From contig JAKARV010000002.1 in NCBI GenBank assembly GCA_021819205.1, positions 1 through 64,000 on the forward strand: DNA of 64,000 bases, read 5' to 3'. How positions within the stretch are numbered: position 1 is the first letter of the stretch; each line of letters opens with the position of its first letter. Of this stretch, positions 53,002-62,091 are shown piece by piece. This stretch comes from Actinomycetes bacterium. Its GTDB lineage: Bacteria > Actinomycetota > Acidimicrobiia > Acidimicrobiales > Acidimicrobiaceae. The notes below the pieces were generated by a model. That model was not told where the DNA came from. It ran no database searches and worked only from the letters and a program-made list of their open reading frames with translations. The translations under genes and the position numbers were made by a program.

Positions 53002-53273
53002 TGGGCGTTCCGGGTTGGTTTCTCGAGGATGACGAGGCGTTTTTGGGGCAACTTCGCAAGCGTCGTTTTGAGGAACTGCGAGATACCGCGCAAGCGGCGA
53101 TCGAGTTGCTGGACGAGCAGAGCGTTAGCCTGGACGAGCTTTCGCTGGTGGTTCGGCGGGTGCGGGCCATGCTTTCGGAGTGCGAGACCAGGATCGATCG
53201 GGTGTCTCAGGAGATCAAGGAAGAAGTTGAGTGTAGCCCTGGCGATACTGATTCGAGGCACGACTCGAGGTAG
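53001..53273 (+). CDS. xseB: exodeoxyribonuclease VII small subunit
   Basis: A 90-residue mostly helical protein. The pattern FEELRDTAQAAIELLDEQS followed by LSLVVRRVRAMLSECE matches XseB helices that coat the XseA coiled coil. It follows xseA directly (the ATG shares one base with the xseA stop). A Glu-rich tail closes it. The tRNA gene begins 88 bases downstream. Confidence 0.88.
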   Translation: MGVPGWFLEDDEAFLGQLRKRRFEELRDTAQAAIELLDEQSVSLDELSLVVRRVRAMLSECETRIDRVSQEIKEEVECSPGDTDSRHDSR

Positions 53274-53361
53274 CTGGGTCAAGCATGGCCGGATTGCCCG
53301 TAGACTTGATTGGCGACCGGCTTCGGGAGGGACTTCAACTTCTGCCAGCCCGAACGCAATG

Positions 53362-53433
53362 GCCCCCGTAGCTCAGGGGATAGAGCAGTGGTTTCCTAAA
53401 CCATGTGCGCAGGTTCGAATCCTGCCGGGGGCA
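53362..53433 (+). tRNA. tRNA-Arg (anticodon CCT)
   Basis: The 72 bases fold into a normal cloverleaf: acceptor GCCCCCG/CGGGGGC, D-stem GCTC/GAGC, anticodon stem GTGGT/ACCAT around the loop TTCCTAA (anticodon CCT at 53395-53397, reading AGG), a four-base variable region, and T-arm GCAGG/CCTGC with TTCGAAT. The discriminator is A; CCA is not encoded, as in most actinobacteria. It is immediately downstream of xseB. Confidence 0.95.
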
Positions 53434-53779
53434 CGAGGGTTGCGTGGTTGGCCATTGAAAGAGGTTTGGGCGGCAGTAGCCGGCTGGCAAACGGGGTCCG
53501 TCGGTCTATGCCATCAATCGCTGCAGGGAACGATAGGAGCCGACTTGCAAGAAGTGCCGTGCCCGCATCTGGTAAGCGTTGGCGGTGTCTTTCGCTCCAG
53601 GGGACGAGTCGAGGTGAAGATGCCTATTCGCTGGGGCAGCGTTCTGGGTTAAGTTCGGTTCAGAGGATAGGAGTCGATGGCGCCGAGTTGCCCTGAAGCG
53701 CCAATTGGCTACGGCCATTTCGCCGCGGCCGCCAATGTTCGCAAAAAGTGGAGCCTTGCGATGGTAGACGGTTCTGTTG

Positions 53780-53814
53780 CCAGAATCGTTGAAACCAGAA
53801 TCGTTGAAACCAGA
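53780..53814 (+). repeat. short tandem repeat (15-base unit, 2.3 copies)
   Basis: The unit CCAGAATCGTTGAAA occurs at 53780-53794 and 53795-53809, followed by CCAGA at 53810-53814. All copies are identical. Its spacing is too short for a CRISPR. It may be a slipped-strand duplication. Confidence 0.8.
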
Positions 53815-53917
53815 GGAGCGACTCTAGCGGAGAGTTCAATGGCAGTGGGAAGAGAGGGCTTGAGAATTTCGGCGATTCGCCCTGGGAAACTTTTCCCATC
53901 CGCTTTTGTGCACCCGA

Positions 53918-53946
53918 TTGCGCATATCCAGGTGTCGCCATTATCT
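53918..53946 (+). promoter_or_regulatory. candidate sigma-70 promoter before the acyl-CoA synthetase
   Basis: TTGCGC (53918-53923), a 17-base spacer and TTATCT (53941-53946) fit a sigma-70 promoter about 160 bases before the start of the downstream gene. No transcript data. Confidence 0.35.
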
Positions 53947-54108
53947 GGAATGGTCAAGCGAGTATTGTTTTGGCGGCCAGGGTTCCCGGTGCTATCCTTG
54001 CCGCGGGGCTGTGGCGATGGCCAACAGCGGTGCGATCTGCGAGCGGTCTGAAGGCGGGCCGCTGCCGATTTTGGCCAATGTCGGCGATGGCATGGACGAG
54101 GAGGCAAG

Positions 54109-55812
54109 ATGGCGGAGTCAGCTAATACCGGACTTTTCCGACAGGCGAGGGACTTTTTAATCGCCAATCGGAACGACTACGAAGCGGCGTACCGGGGATT
54201 CAAAGCCCCGCGTTTTGAAAACTTCAACTGGGCCCTCGAGTGGTTTGACGCTATCGCCGAGGGGAACGAGAGCGTAGCTCTGTGGGTGGTAGAGGAGGAT
54301 GGTACTGAGCAAAAGCTCAGCTTTGACGAACTTTTCCGGCGGTCGAACCAAGTGGCCAATTGGCTTCGTTCACTCGGCGTCGAGCGGGGCCACCGCGTTA
54401 TCGTGATGCTCGGGAACCAAGTGGAGCTGTGGGAGACCATTCTTGCGGTGATGAAATTGGGTGGCGTTGTCATCCCTGCCACTACCTTGCTTGGGCCAAC
54501 CGATCTGATCGATCGGATCGAGCGTGGCGATGCAAGACACGTGGTAGTCGGTGCTGGCGATACCGACAAGTTCAGCCTGGTAACTGGAGGCTATACCCGC
54601 ATTAGCGTTGGTGGAGATACTCCGGGATGGGTCAGCTACAGCGACGCATACCTTGCGTCTGACCTCTTTGTGGCGGACGCCGTAACAAAGGCGTCGGACA
54701 CGCTCCTTCTGTACTTCACCTCCGGAACGACCTCGAAGCCGAAGTTGGTCGAGCACACGCAGGTCTCTTATCCAGTGGGGCACCTTTCGACCATGTACTG
54801 GATCGGTCTGCAGCCTCACGATATCCATCTCAACATCTCGTCTCCGGGATGGGCCAAGCACGCCTGGAGTAATCTCTTTGCGCCTTGGAACGCTGAGGCG
54901 ACGGTGATGGTGTACAACTACTCGCGGTTTGACGCGGCGGCCATGCTCAACCAGATCCGCCGGTGTGGCGTGACGACGTTTTGCGCTCCGCCAACGGTCT
55001 GGAGAATGCTGGTCCAAGCCGAGTTGGGCCGCCGTCCAGAGTCGCTCAGGGAGGTGGCTAGCGCTGGCGAGCCGCTTAATCCGCAGATTATCGAGCAGGT
55101 GCGGACGGCGTGGGGAGTAACAGTACGGGACGGCTATGGCCAAACCGAGACGACGGCGCAGATAGGCAACACGCCTGGGCAGCGGTTGGTTCCCGGCTCG
55201 ATGGGAAGGGCCCTTCCCGGGTATGCAATAACTTTGGTTGATCCGATTACGGATGAGCCTGGCGCGGATGGGGAGATCTGCCTGGAGCTGGAGAAGAGCC
55301 CGATAGGGCTAATGGTTGGCTATCGCCTGGCCTCCGAACTCAATCAGCGAGCGATGAAGGGCGGACGTTACCATACGGGAGACGTAGCCTCCATCGACGC
55401 CGACGGCTACATAACCTATGTGGGCAGGACAGACGACGTCTTCAAGGCCTCGGACTATCGGATCTCCCCCTTTGAACTCGAGAGCGTACTGCTGGAGCAC
55501 GATGCGGTTGTCGAGGCGGCTGTGGTGCCTTCGCCGGATCCGATCCGGCTGGCGGTGCCGAAGGCGTACGTCACGCTGGCGAGCGGTTGGGCCGCAGACC
55601 GGGAGACCGCGCTTTCGATCTTTCGATACGCCCGCGAGAACCTTGCCCCCTTCAAGCGCGTCCGGAGGCTGGAGTTCTCCTCTTTGCCAAAGACGATCTC
55701 CGGCAAGATCCGCCGGATCGATCTAAGGTCTAGGGAGGTTGAGATCCACAAGGATGAGGGCGCAGTCGAGGGTGAGTGGCGGGAGGAGGATTTTCCGGAA
55801 TTACGCTCCTGA
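54109..55812 (+). CDS. AMP-forming acyl-CoA synthetase (ANL family)
   Basis: Adenylates a carboxylate and transfers it to CoA. The P-loop is LLLYFTSGTTSKPKLVEH; DGYGQTETTAQIG, YHTGDVASIDADGYITYVGR and KASDYRISPFELES are the family A5, A7 and A8 blocks, and the catalytic Lys is in PKTISGKIRRIDLR. The layout (567 residues, N-terminal LIANRNDYEAAY) resembles the medium-chain ACSM/MACS group rather than acetyl-CoA synthetase; substrate is uncertain. The start is ATG 54109. The 3' end overlaps the convergent 55801-56319 gene by 12 bases. Confidence 0.88.
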   Translation: MAESANTGLFRQARDFLIANRNDYEAAYRGFKAPRFENFNWALEWFDAIAEGNESVALWVVEEDGTEQKLSFDELFRRSNQVANWLRSLGVERGHRVIVMLGNQVELWETILAVMKLGGVVIPATTLLGPTDLIDRIERGDARHVVVGAGDTDKFSLVTGGYTRISVGGDTPGWVSYSDAYLASDLFVADAVTKASDTLLLYFTSGTTSKPKLVEHTQVSYPVGHLSTMYWIGLQPHDIHLNISSPGWAKHAWSNLFAPWNAEATVMVYNYSRFDAAAMLNQIRRCGVTTFCAPPTVWRMLVQAELGRRPESLREVASAGEPLNPQIIEQVRTAWGVTVRDGYGQTETTAQIGNTPGQRLVPGSMGRALPGYAITLVDPITDEPGADGEICLELEKSPIGLMVGYRLASELNQRAMKGGRYHTGDVASIDADGYITYVGRTDDVFKASDYRISPFELESVLLEHDAVVEAAVVPSPDPIRLAVPKAYVTLASGWAADRETALSIFRYARENLAPFKRVRRLEFSSLPKTISGKIRRIDLRSREVEIHKDEGAVEGEWREEDFPELRS

Positions 55813-56319
55813 GCGTGCCGACGGAGTACCCCCGGGCCAGTTCGAGCGGTCCTCGGCTAACGGCGTTGCGGTGCACTCCGCAAACTCTCGAATCGGTTCG
55901 GTCAACGTTCCTACGCGGGCGATCCGTGCCATGCTTGCGAGAGCGATTCCGCCCCATCGGAGCGACGCGTACACCCACTTGGACTGATCGCTCCTTGCGG
56001 AAGAGTTGCACGGCTCGTCGATAGCGCGGCGGAAGCCGCCCACCTTTGTCGTTCTGCCCAAGGCAGTGAGCCCGGCGGCTTCGAGCTGGTAATCGTACTC
56101 CGGGCCGCTGGCTGCCAATAAAATCTCTTCTACCTGGCGAACGGACGCTGCAAGGTCCCGATGGAGGTCGATCAGCAATTCTTTGATCTCCGAGTCTGTG
56201 ACGGTCACGGCAAGATCCATCTCCAACAGCCGACCAACCTCATCCGGCCGGACGTACTGGACCCCGGTCGTAGGGTCGCTACCGAACAGCTCTGCAACCA
56301 AGGCATGAAGCTCCTGCAA
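55801..56319 (-). CDS. uncharacterised ORF, in frame with the upstream exonuclease
   Basis: The 172-residue ORF begins at TTG 56319. Its N-terminal region is helical (LQELHALVAELFG, DSEIKELLIDLHRDLAASV). The same reading frame continues, without stop, upstream of the TTG to the exonuclease TAA at 56464, encoding C-G-I-D-P-P-T-C-A-Q-C and then YNWWRKKITTALADREEL, which looks coding, with no ATG/GTG/TTG. Either a rare start codon is used, or translation reads through the exonuclease stop, or a mutation made the stop. The C-terminus ends inside the convergent acyl-CoA synthetase 3' end. No family recognised. Confidence 0.45.
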   Translation of the reverse strand: MQELHALVAELFGSDPTTGVQYVRPDEVGRLLEMDLAVTVTDSEIKELLIDLHRDLAASVRQVEEILLAASGPEYDYQLEAAGLTALGRTTKVGGFRRAIDEPCNSSARSDQSKWVYASLRWGGIALASMARIARVGTLTEPIREFAECTATPLAEDRSNWPGGTPSARSGA

Positions 56320-56463
56320 TACGGATACCAGCTCCTCCCGGTCGGCAAGGGCCGTCGTTATCTTTTTTCGCCACCAATTGTACGCCCTTTGCCGGCACTG
56401 AGACAGGCACTGGGCGCAAGTCGGAGGGTCGATTCCACACCCGTTCGGGTTCGGAGGCGCGGT

Positions 56464-57051
56464 TTACTGTGCTTTTTCGAGCAGAAGAAGCAGGCAGGCG
56501 GCGGCATAAGCGTCGGATTGGGCATCGTGGTGCCGTAGGGGTATCCCGTGGATCGAACACAACGTGTCCAAGCGGTGATTCGGCGCCATCGGCCAGAGGC
56601 GGCGGCTGAGCTTCAAGGTGCACTGCCACCGGTACTGCGGGTCATGAATACCGTAACGGGCGAGCGAACCGGTGAGAACGCCGGAGTCGAAGGGAGCGTT
56701 GTGGGCTACCAGGGTGGTCCGGCGAGCGATCGGGTCTATCGCCCGCCACACTTCGGGAAACGTCATCGTGCCGGCGACGTCGGCCGGTTGGATCCCGTGA
56801 ATGCCGATGTTTATCGGGGAGAAGTAGTCTTCGGGATCGATGAGCACGCTGGCCGAGTGGATAATCGATCCGTTGGCCACGGCTGCGATGCCAAGGGCGC
56901 ACGCGCTTGCTCTGCGTCCGTTGGCCGTCTCGAAGTCGAGTACCAGGAAGTCGAGCTCACTGCTGGCGATCGGGCCAACGAGCGTCGTGAGCGGCTGATG
57001 GCTGCCGGACGTGCCGCCCGGAGGGATTCCAAAGTCCCGATGCTTAGTCAT
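56464..57051 (-). CDS. DnaQ-like 3'-5' exonuclease domain protein
   Basis: A stand-alone exonuclease of the DEDDh superfamily: ExoI is VLDFETANGRR (Asp, Glu), ExoII NAPFD region VAHNAPFDSGVLT, and ExoIII HHDAQSDAYAA (His, Asp). At 195 residues it resembles the epsilon-like exonucleases of actinobacteria rather than DnaQ itself. Probable role in 3' end removal during repair or RNA turnover. It overlaps the AI-2E permease gene by eight bases. The TAA at its end precedes an in-frame continuation. Confidence 0.85.
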   Translation of the reverse strand: MTKHRDFGIPPGGTSGSHQPLTTLVGPIASSELDFLVLDFETANGRRASACALGIAAVANGSIIHSASVLIDPEDYFSPINIGIHGIQPADVAGTMTFPEVWRAIDPIARRTTLVAHNAPFDSGVLTGSLARYGIHDPQYRWQCTLKLSRRLWPMAPNHRLDTLCSIHGIPLRHHDAQSDAYAAACLLLLLEKAQ

Positions 57052-58123
57052 TACGCTGCCACCGTGGATGGTTGAGCCACTTCACCACCGGTTCGCGAAG
57101 GAGGCTGCGGAAGAGTACCTGGAGGGCGCTTGCAACCGGGATCGCTATCAATGCGCCAGGCAGCTGGGCGATCTGCGCACCGATTAGGACGGCGAGAAGC
57201 ACCCAGAGCGGGTTAAGCCGGACGGTTCTCGAGAGAATCAGTGGGTTGAGCAGGTGGTTCTCCACCTGCTGGTAGACGAGGAAGACGGCTAGAACCACCA
57301 GCGCCTGCGGAAGGCCCGCAAACAAGGCGAGGCCGACCGCGGGGATACCCGCAAGCAGCCCGCCGATCAGCGGAATCAGATCTACCAGTCCCACCCACAC
57401 CGCTACCAGGAGCGCGAACGGGAGGCCAAGTATAGAAAAGACGAGGTATACAACTATTCCGGCAATTATCGAGGTGAGCAAGTTCCCGACCAGGTACCCG
57501 GTGATAGCAAGGCTGGTCTCGTGTAGTACCGCTCTCATCCTCTCCTCTCGTTCGGGAGGCATAACGGCAGCGAGGGCCGAGATGACCCGTGGGCCCTCCA
57601 GCGAAAAGAACAGAATCAACGTGCCGGTAATTGCCACGTTGGTAAGAAATCCGAGCAACCCGGTGGCCGCGCTAACCGCGGGGAGGATCGCCCGCTGTGC
57701 CAGCGAAGAGATCTCCTGGGCGGAGATGTTGACGTAGTGCTGTAGGTTGAGTTTGGCGATGATAACGGCAAGCTGCCCTTTGCGCGAGTGAATTGCCGCT
57801 TCCAACTGCGGCAGGCGGTCGAGAAGCTTGACGCCGGCATCGTAGACCGGAATCGAGAAGGTGAGCAAGAGCAGGGTCGCCGCGGCCAGCAAGACGATGA
57901 TCGCGATCCCTACGGCGAGAGGACGAGGGAGACGGACTCTGACCATTAGCCGAACCACCGGCTCGATAACCACCGCCGCCACCACGGCGATCAGCATCTC
58001 GAGCGCGAGGCCCCGAATGTCCCAGACAAACAGAATAAAGATGACTATCCCCGCGGCACCCAGTTCGGCGAGGAAGATCTGCTTTCCTAGGCCGTGGTAG
58101 CGGCCGGGTGCGTCACCGGGCAT
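57044..58123 (-). CDS. AI-2E/PerM family membrane transporter
   Basis: A 359-residue protein with about eight hydrophobic segments; the family block GYLVGNLLTSIIAGIVVYL and the C-terminal GLVDLIPLIGGLLAGIPAV are present, as in TqsA/PerM-type exporters. Some members export AI-2, others Na+ or unknown substrates; no substrate can be read here. ATG 58123 gives a more normal N-terminus than the ATG at 58156. It overlaps the exonuclease gene and is divergent from the membrane protein at 58238. Confidence 0.85.
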   Translation of the reverse strand: MPGDAPGRYHGLGKQIFLAELGAAGIVIFILFVWDIRGLALEMLIAVVAAVVIEPVVRLMVRVRLPRPLAVGIAIIVLLAAATLLLLTFSIPVYDAGVKLLDRLPQLEAAIHSRKGQLAVIIAKLNLQHYVNISAQEISSLAQRAILPAVSAATGLLGFLTNVAITGTLILFFSLEGPRVISALAAVMPPEREERMRAVLHETSLAITGYLVGNLLTSIIAGIVVYLVFSILGLPFALLVAVWVGLVDLIPLIGGLLAGIPAVGLALFAGLPQALVVLAVFLVYQQVENHLLNPLILSRTVRLNPLWVLLAVLIGAQIAQLPGALIAIPVASALQVLFRSLLREPVVKWLNHPRWQRND

Positions 58124-58237
58124 TCGCCGGCAGACTCGGTTGGGGACGGCGCACAAGCGCTTCTTCCGGGCAGCTCACTCCTACACACTAGATCACCAGG
58201 AGGCCGACCCTCCGGCGATTCTATTAAGGTGGGCGGT

Positions 58238-59383
58238 GTGAGTGGGAGGAGACCCAAGAGCGCAAGCCCTCTCAGGCGGCGGCTAAGCCAACGTGGAGAA
58301 CCCCCGCGAGATGTGTTTGTCGGTACCAAACGGAGCTTTGGAAAGCTGATCCGGCACTTCGCAATCCGGGGAGTGTGGGGATTCTCGGTATTTTTGGTCC
58401 TTGAGTACCTGGTTCTTCCGCAGTTAGCCGGTTTCGGCAAGACGCTCAACTTGCTTGGGAAGGCGAATTACTGGCTAGTACCCGTGGCGGTGCTTGCTGA
58501 AGCTGCTTCGCTCTTCTCGTACGCCAAGCTAACGTCCTCGGTGCTGCCGTCACCACAGCCGTCCTTGAAGTCGCTGACGAAGGTGGATATCTCGGCGCTA
58601 GCGGTGTCGCACGTCCTTCCCGGTGGTACGGCTAGCGGTGCGGGGATGACCGTGCGATTGTTGACTTCGCTTGGAGTAAAGGGGACCGATGCTGGGTTTG
58701 CGCTCGCTGTCCAAGGAATTGGTTCGGCGGTTGTGCTTAATCTAATGCTTTGGATTGCGCTCATCGTATCGCTCCCAATCTACGGGTTCAACGAGATCTA
58801 CTTGATCGTGGCGGTGGTTGGCGTCCTCCTCATCGGGGCCTTTAGCGCTTTGGTGATCGCTTTTACCCGCGGAGAGACCCGGACCCACGTAGTAATGCAG
58901 AAGCTGATCAATCCGATCGCGCCGTTGCGGAGGTACGAGGCGTCGATAACCGGGATAATCTCGCGGATCAGCTCGCGGATCAAGGCGTTGGCGAGCGACC
59001 CGGTGCGGCTCCGGTCCGCGGTGCTGTGGGCCTCGCTGAACTGGCTATTTGATGCGCTATCGCTCTGGATAATGCTGGCGGCCTTTGGTAGGCTTGTCGA
59101 TCCCGATGCGCTCTTGGTGAGTTACGGCATCGCGAACGTGGCGGCGGCGTTGCCGATAACGCCTGGCGGTTTGGGGGTCGTCGAGGGTATTCTTATCACG
59201 CTGATTACCAACTTTGGCACGCCCAAAAGCGTGGTGATCTTGGCTGTCCTCAGCTACCGGCTTTTCAACTTTTGGATACCGATCCCGATCGGGGTGGGCA
59301 CATACGTCTCCCTCAAGTTGAGCAGGGGCGAGGATATTACAATGGAGCTGGAGAATCTTAAGCGGGATCCCCCGAAGCGCTAG
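58238..59383 (+). CDS. LPG synthase TM-domain/UPF0104-like membrane protein
   Basis: The 381-residue protein has about nine hydrophobic segments with the motifs SHVLPGGTASGAGM and PITPGGLGVVEG, characteristic of the flippase-like TM domain of MprF (DUF2156-less form, UPF0104). Such proteins translocate lysyl-phosphatidylglycerol or other lipids, or have unknown functions. GTG 58238 has AAGGTGGG upstream; the open frame further left runs into the divergent gene. Its stop shares the CTAG palindrome with the convergent lpdA stop. Confidence 0.82.
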   Translation: MSGRRPKSASPLRRRLSQRGEPPRDVFVGTKRSFGKLIRHFAIRGVWGFSVFLVLEYLVLPQLAGFGKTLNLLGKANYWLVPVAVLAEAASLFSYAKLTSSVLPSPQPSLKSLTKVDISALAVSHVLPGGTASGAGMTVRLLTSLGVKGTDAGFALAVQGIGSAVVLNLMLWIALIVSLPIYGFNEIYLIVAVVGVLLIGAFSALVIAFTRGETRTHVVMQKLINPIAPLRRYEASITGIISRISSRIKALASDPVRLRSAVLWASLNWLFDALSLWIMLAAFGRLVDPDALLVSYGIANVAAALPITPGGLGVVEGILITLITNFGTPKSVVILAVLSYRLFNFWIPIPIGVGTYVSLKLSRGEDITMELENLKRDPPKR

Positions 59384-60789
59384 CGTTTCACGATGAGGTG
59401 AGTCGGGTGTCCCAGGCCAACCTCAGCGGACTCTGGGTACATCTCGGTAAGCGTTGGGTGTGGGTGGATGGTAAGGGCCACGTCTTCCAGGGTGGCGCCG
59501 AGTTCGATGGCTAACACCGCCTCGCCGATGAGGTTTGAGGCATCGGCTCCCACTATGTGGACGCCAAGGATTCGTCCGGAGCTTTTCTCGGCGACAATCT
59601 TCACCTCTCCGGTGGTCTCGGATATCGCTACCGCTCTGCCGTTAGCACGGTAGGGAAAGCGCGCCTCCACGATCTCGCCGTACATTGCCCCGGCCTCCTC
59701 GGCACCGAGACCGGCGGTTGCCACCTCGGGCGATGAGAATACCACCGCCGGCATGGCTACAGCGTCGTTGGCCGAAGGTTTACCGGAGGCCGCTTCGGCC
59801 GCTATCTTCGCCTCATAGTAGGCTTTGTGCGCAAGCATGGGGCCAGGTGCGATGTCACCGATCGCGTATACATGCGGGTTGGCCGTCCGCATCTGCTGGT
59901 CGACAAAGACCCGGCCGGACGGGTCAAGCTTTATGCCGGCCGCCTGAAAGCTATCGTTGATCTGAGCGATCCGGCCTACCGTCACCGCCGCCACCTCGGC
60001 GACTAGGGGAGTGTCGCCTCCAGCAAGGCTTATCTCGACGTGGTCCTCGGTAATCGCGACGCTCGAGATAATTGCGGAGGTAAATACCTGAACGCCTAAC
60101 GACTTCAGCGAGCGCGCAAGTACGCGCTCGATCTCGGGGTCGACGTTACCCAGGAGCTTGGGCATTGCTTCGACTATGGTGACTTTGGAACCGAGGCGCG
60201 CGTACGCGGTACCGAGTTCGATCCCGATGTATCCACCGCCGATGACCACCAAGGACTCGGGAAGGCGAGATAGGAAGAGAAGGTCGGTGGAGTCGAGGAT
60301 CCTAGCATGGTCGACCTCAGCGCCTGGGAGCGTCCGCGGTACCGATCCGGTGGCGACGATACAGTCTCGAAAGTGGATGTGTCCAGTACCGCCCTCACCC
60401 TGGATCCGTACCTCGTTCTCGCCCGCGAATGTGGCCTCTCCGGAGATCACTTCGACGTCGGCTGCGTGCAGAAGCTGCTTGACACCGCTGGTTAGCCGTT
60501 CGACGGCGGCGGTGACCGAGGCGTTGATCAGCGCAAAATCCAGCGTTACGCCGGCGGTGACTACGCCACGGGTGGCTAGTGATTCGAGTTCGTGATGACG
60601 GGCGGAAAGCTCGATCAGAGCTTTCGAAGGTATACACCCCACGTTGAGGCACACGCCCCCGATAGCGCTCCGCTCCACCAGCGTTACCGTCCGGCCCAGC
60701 TGGGCGGCGCGGAGGGCTGCGGTGTAGCCGCCAGGCCCTCCTCCGATTACCAGTAGGTCAACCTCTGTGCTCAGCTCTCCTACCACCAT
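59380..60789 (-). CDS. lpdA: dihydrolipoamide dehydrogenase E3
   Basis: The 469-residue flavoprotein reoxidises the lipoyl group of E2. FAD-binding VIGGGPGGYTAALRAAQLG, the redox disulfide GGVCLNVGCIPSKALI, the NAD-binding VVIGGGYIGIELGTAYARLG and the C-terminal interface IHPHPTLTEMY with the catalytic His are all present. It is the last gene of the pdhA-pdhB-pdhC-lpdA operon. Confidence 0.96.
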   Translation of the reverse strand: MVVGELSTEVDLLVIGGGPGGYTAALRAAQLGRTVTLVERSAIGGVCLNVGCIPSKALIELSARHHELESLATRGVVTAGVTLDFALINASVTAAVERLTSGVKQLLHAADVEVISGEATFAGENEVRIQGEGGTGHIHFRDCIVATGSVPRTLPGAEVDHARILDSTDLLFLSRLPESLVVIGGGYIGIELGTAYARLGSKVTIVEAMPKLLGNVDPEIERVLARSLKSLGVQVFTSAIISSVAITEDHVEISLAGGDTPLVAEVAAVTVGRIAQINDSFQAAGIKLDPSGRVFVDQQMRTANPHVYAIGDIAPGPMLAHKAYYEAKIAAEAASGKPSANDAVAMPAVVFSSPEVATAGLGAEEAGAMYGEIVEARFPYRANGRAVAISETTGEVKIVAEKSSGRILGVHIVGADASNLIGEAVLAIELGATLEDVALTIHPHPTLTEMYPESAEVGLGHPTHLIVKR

Positions 60790-60791
60790 CG

Positions 60792-62027
60792 CTAAAGCTC
60801 CACCATTAGCAAAAACGGGTTGCTCAAAAGTTCGATCAGGCCGGTTAGGAAGCGGGAGGCGTAACCGCCGTCGATGACGCGGTGGTCGAAGGTTAGCGAC
60901 AGGGTCAGTGTATCGGCGGCGACAATTTGGTCGGCCTCATTGACCACGGCCCGCCGCCGAATGGGGCCGAGGCCAAGGATCCCCACTTCTGGGTAGTTGA
61001 TTATCGGCGTTGCGTAGATACCGCCAATTGTCCCGTAGTTGGTGATCGTGAAGGTGGAGCCGGTGAGTTCGTCGCGGCTCAGAGAGTGGTTGCGCGCCCC
61101 TTCGATAAGCCGTTTCAACTCCCTCGATGTCGCCTTCAACGAGAGTCCGTCGATGTCGTGGAGGACGGGTACGGTCAAGCCCTGCTGATCGTCTACGGCT
61201 ATGCCAATGTTGTGGCGGGGGTAAGTTACTATCTCGCTCGACTCCTCGTCGAGAGTGGAGTTGAGGTCGGGGAAGCGGGAAAGCATCTTCGAAGTTGCCT
61301 TGGCGACGAATGGGAGGTAGCTAAAGCGATCTTCCTCGGTCACCCTGGAGTTCAGCTCCCGCCGGAGCGATACCAGATTGGTGGCGTCCATCTCCTCGAA
61401 AACGGTGACTTGCACAGCATGGGCCCACGACCTCGCCATGTTTTCGGCAATCCGCTTTCTAATGCCAACCAAGGGCCGACGCTGGATGTCACCGGTCGGT
61501 TTGGGGGCCGCCCATGCTGCTTCAGCGGGAAAAGTCGCCGCCGGACTGGGCGCGCTGGCGGCTTGCTCCACGTCGGCGGCCATCACCCTTCCACCCGTTC
61601 CGGTACCGCGGATCTTGGTGATGTCAACTCCGCGCTCCCGAGCGAGCCGCCGCACCGACGGGGTGGCGAGCACCGGTCCCGCGCCGGGACGTCCCGCAGG
61701 GCGAAGCACCGACTCCATCTCCAGGGGCAGGATCGCTTCCTGCTCCCGCATCGGTGCAACCTCCTGCTCCCGGAGTGGTGCGGGCTTTTCGGCCGATCCG
61801 GTAGCGAAGACGACAACCACTTCGCCGACCTTTATGGTGTCTCCCTCGTGAAAGAGGATCTTTTCGATCGGAGCGCCGGTGGGCGCGGGGATAGTCACCA
61901 CCGCCTTGTCGGTCTCGACATCGAGGAGTGGCTCGTCCTGGACGACTTCCTCTCCCTCGGTGTGGTGCCACTTGACGATCTGGGCCTCGTGCAGACCCTC
62001 CCCAACGTCGGGGAACTTCCACTCCAT
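60792..62027 (-). CDS. pdhC: dihydrolipoamide acyltransferase E2
   Basis: The 411-residue protein has one N-terminal lipoyl domain with the lipoylation motif LDVETDKAVV, a linker, a subunit-binding domain (PSVRRLARERGVDITKIRG) and a C-terminal catalytic domain with SLTFDHRVIDGGYA (HRxxDG). Single-lipoyl E2s occur in pyruvate and branched-chain 2-oxoacid dehydrogenases; the substrate cannot be decided from this alone. Confidence 0.93.
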   Translation of the reverse strand: MEWKFPDVGEGLHEAQIVKWHHTEGEEVVQDEPLLDVETDKAVVTIPAPTGAPIEKILFHEGDTIKVGEVVVVFATGSAEKPAPLREQEVAPMREQEAILPLEMESVLRPAGRPGAGPVLATPSVRRLARERGVDITKIRGTGTGGRVMAADVEQAASAPSPAATFPAEAAWAAPKPTGDIQRRPLVGIRKRIAENMARSWAHAVQVTVFEEMDATNLVSLRRELNSRVTEEDRFSYLPFVAKATSKMLSRFPDLNSTLDEESSEIVTYPRHNIGIAVDDQQGLTVPVLHDIDGLSLKATSRELKRLIEGARNHSLSRDELTGSTFTITNYGTIGGIYATPIINYPEVGILGLGPIRRRAVVNEADQIVAADTLTLSLTFDHRVIDGGYASRFLTGLIELLSNPFLLMVEL

Positions 62028-62091
62028 AACACTCCTTAACCTTTTGTGTAGCCAACCCGAAGTGAGCCGTGCACTTCCTGGCTGATTCTGC

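Larger units (their letters stand above)
53434..54108. other. 675-base region with no convincing gene
   Basis: The stretch between the tRNA and the acyl-CoA synthetase has short open frames on both strands, but none shows a protein-family motif. It contains the small tandem repeat and candidate promoter listed separately. Part of it could be the long leader of the downstream gene or decayed sequence. Confidence 0.45.

Noticed and set aside
53029-53652. Open frame of 207 codons running through the tRNA gene
   Set aside because: It covers xseB in another frame and the whole tRNA; no domain is seen.
53780-53814. CRISPR-like array
   Set aside because: The 15-base repeats are directly adjacent, with no spacers.
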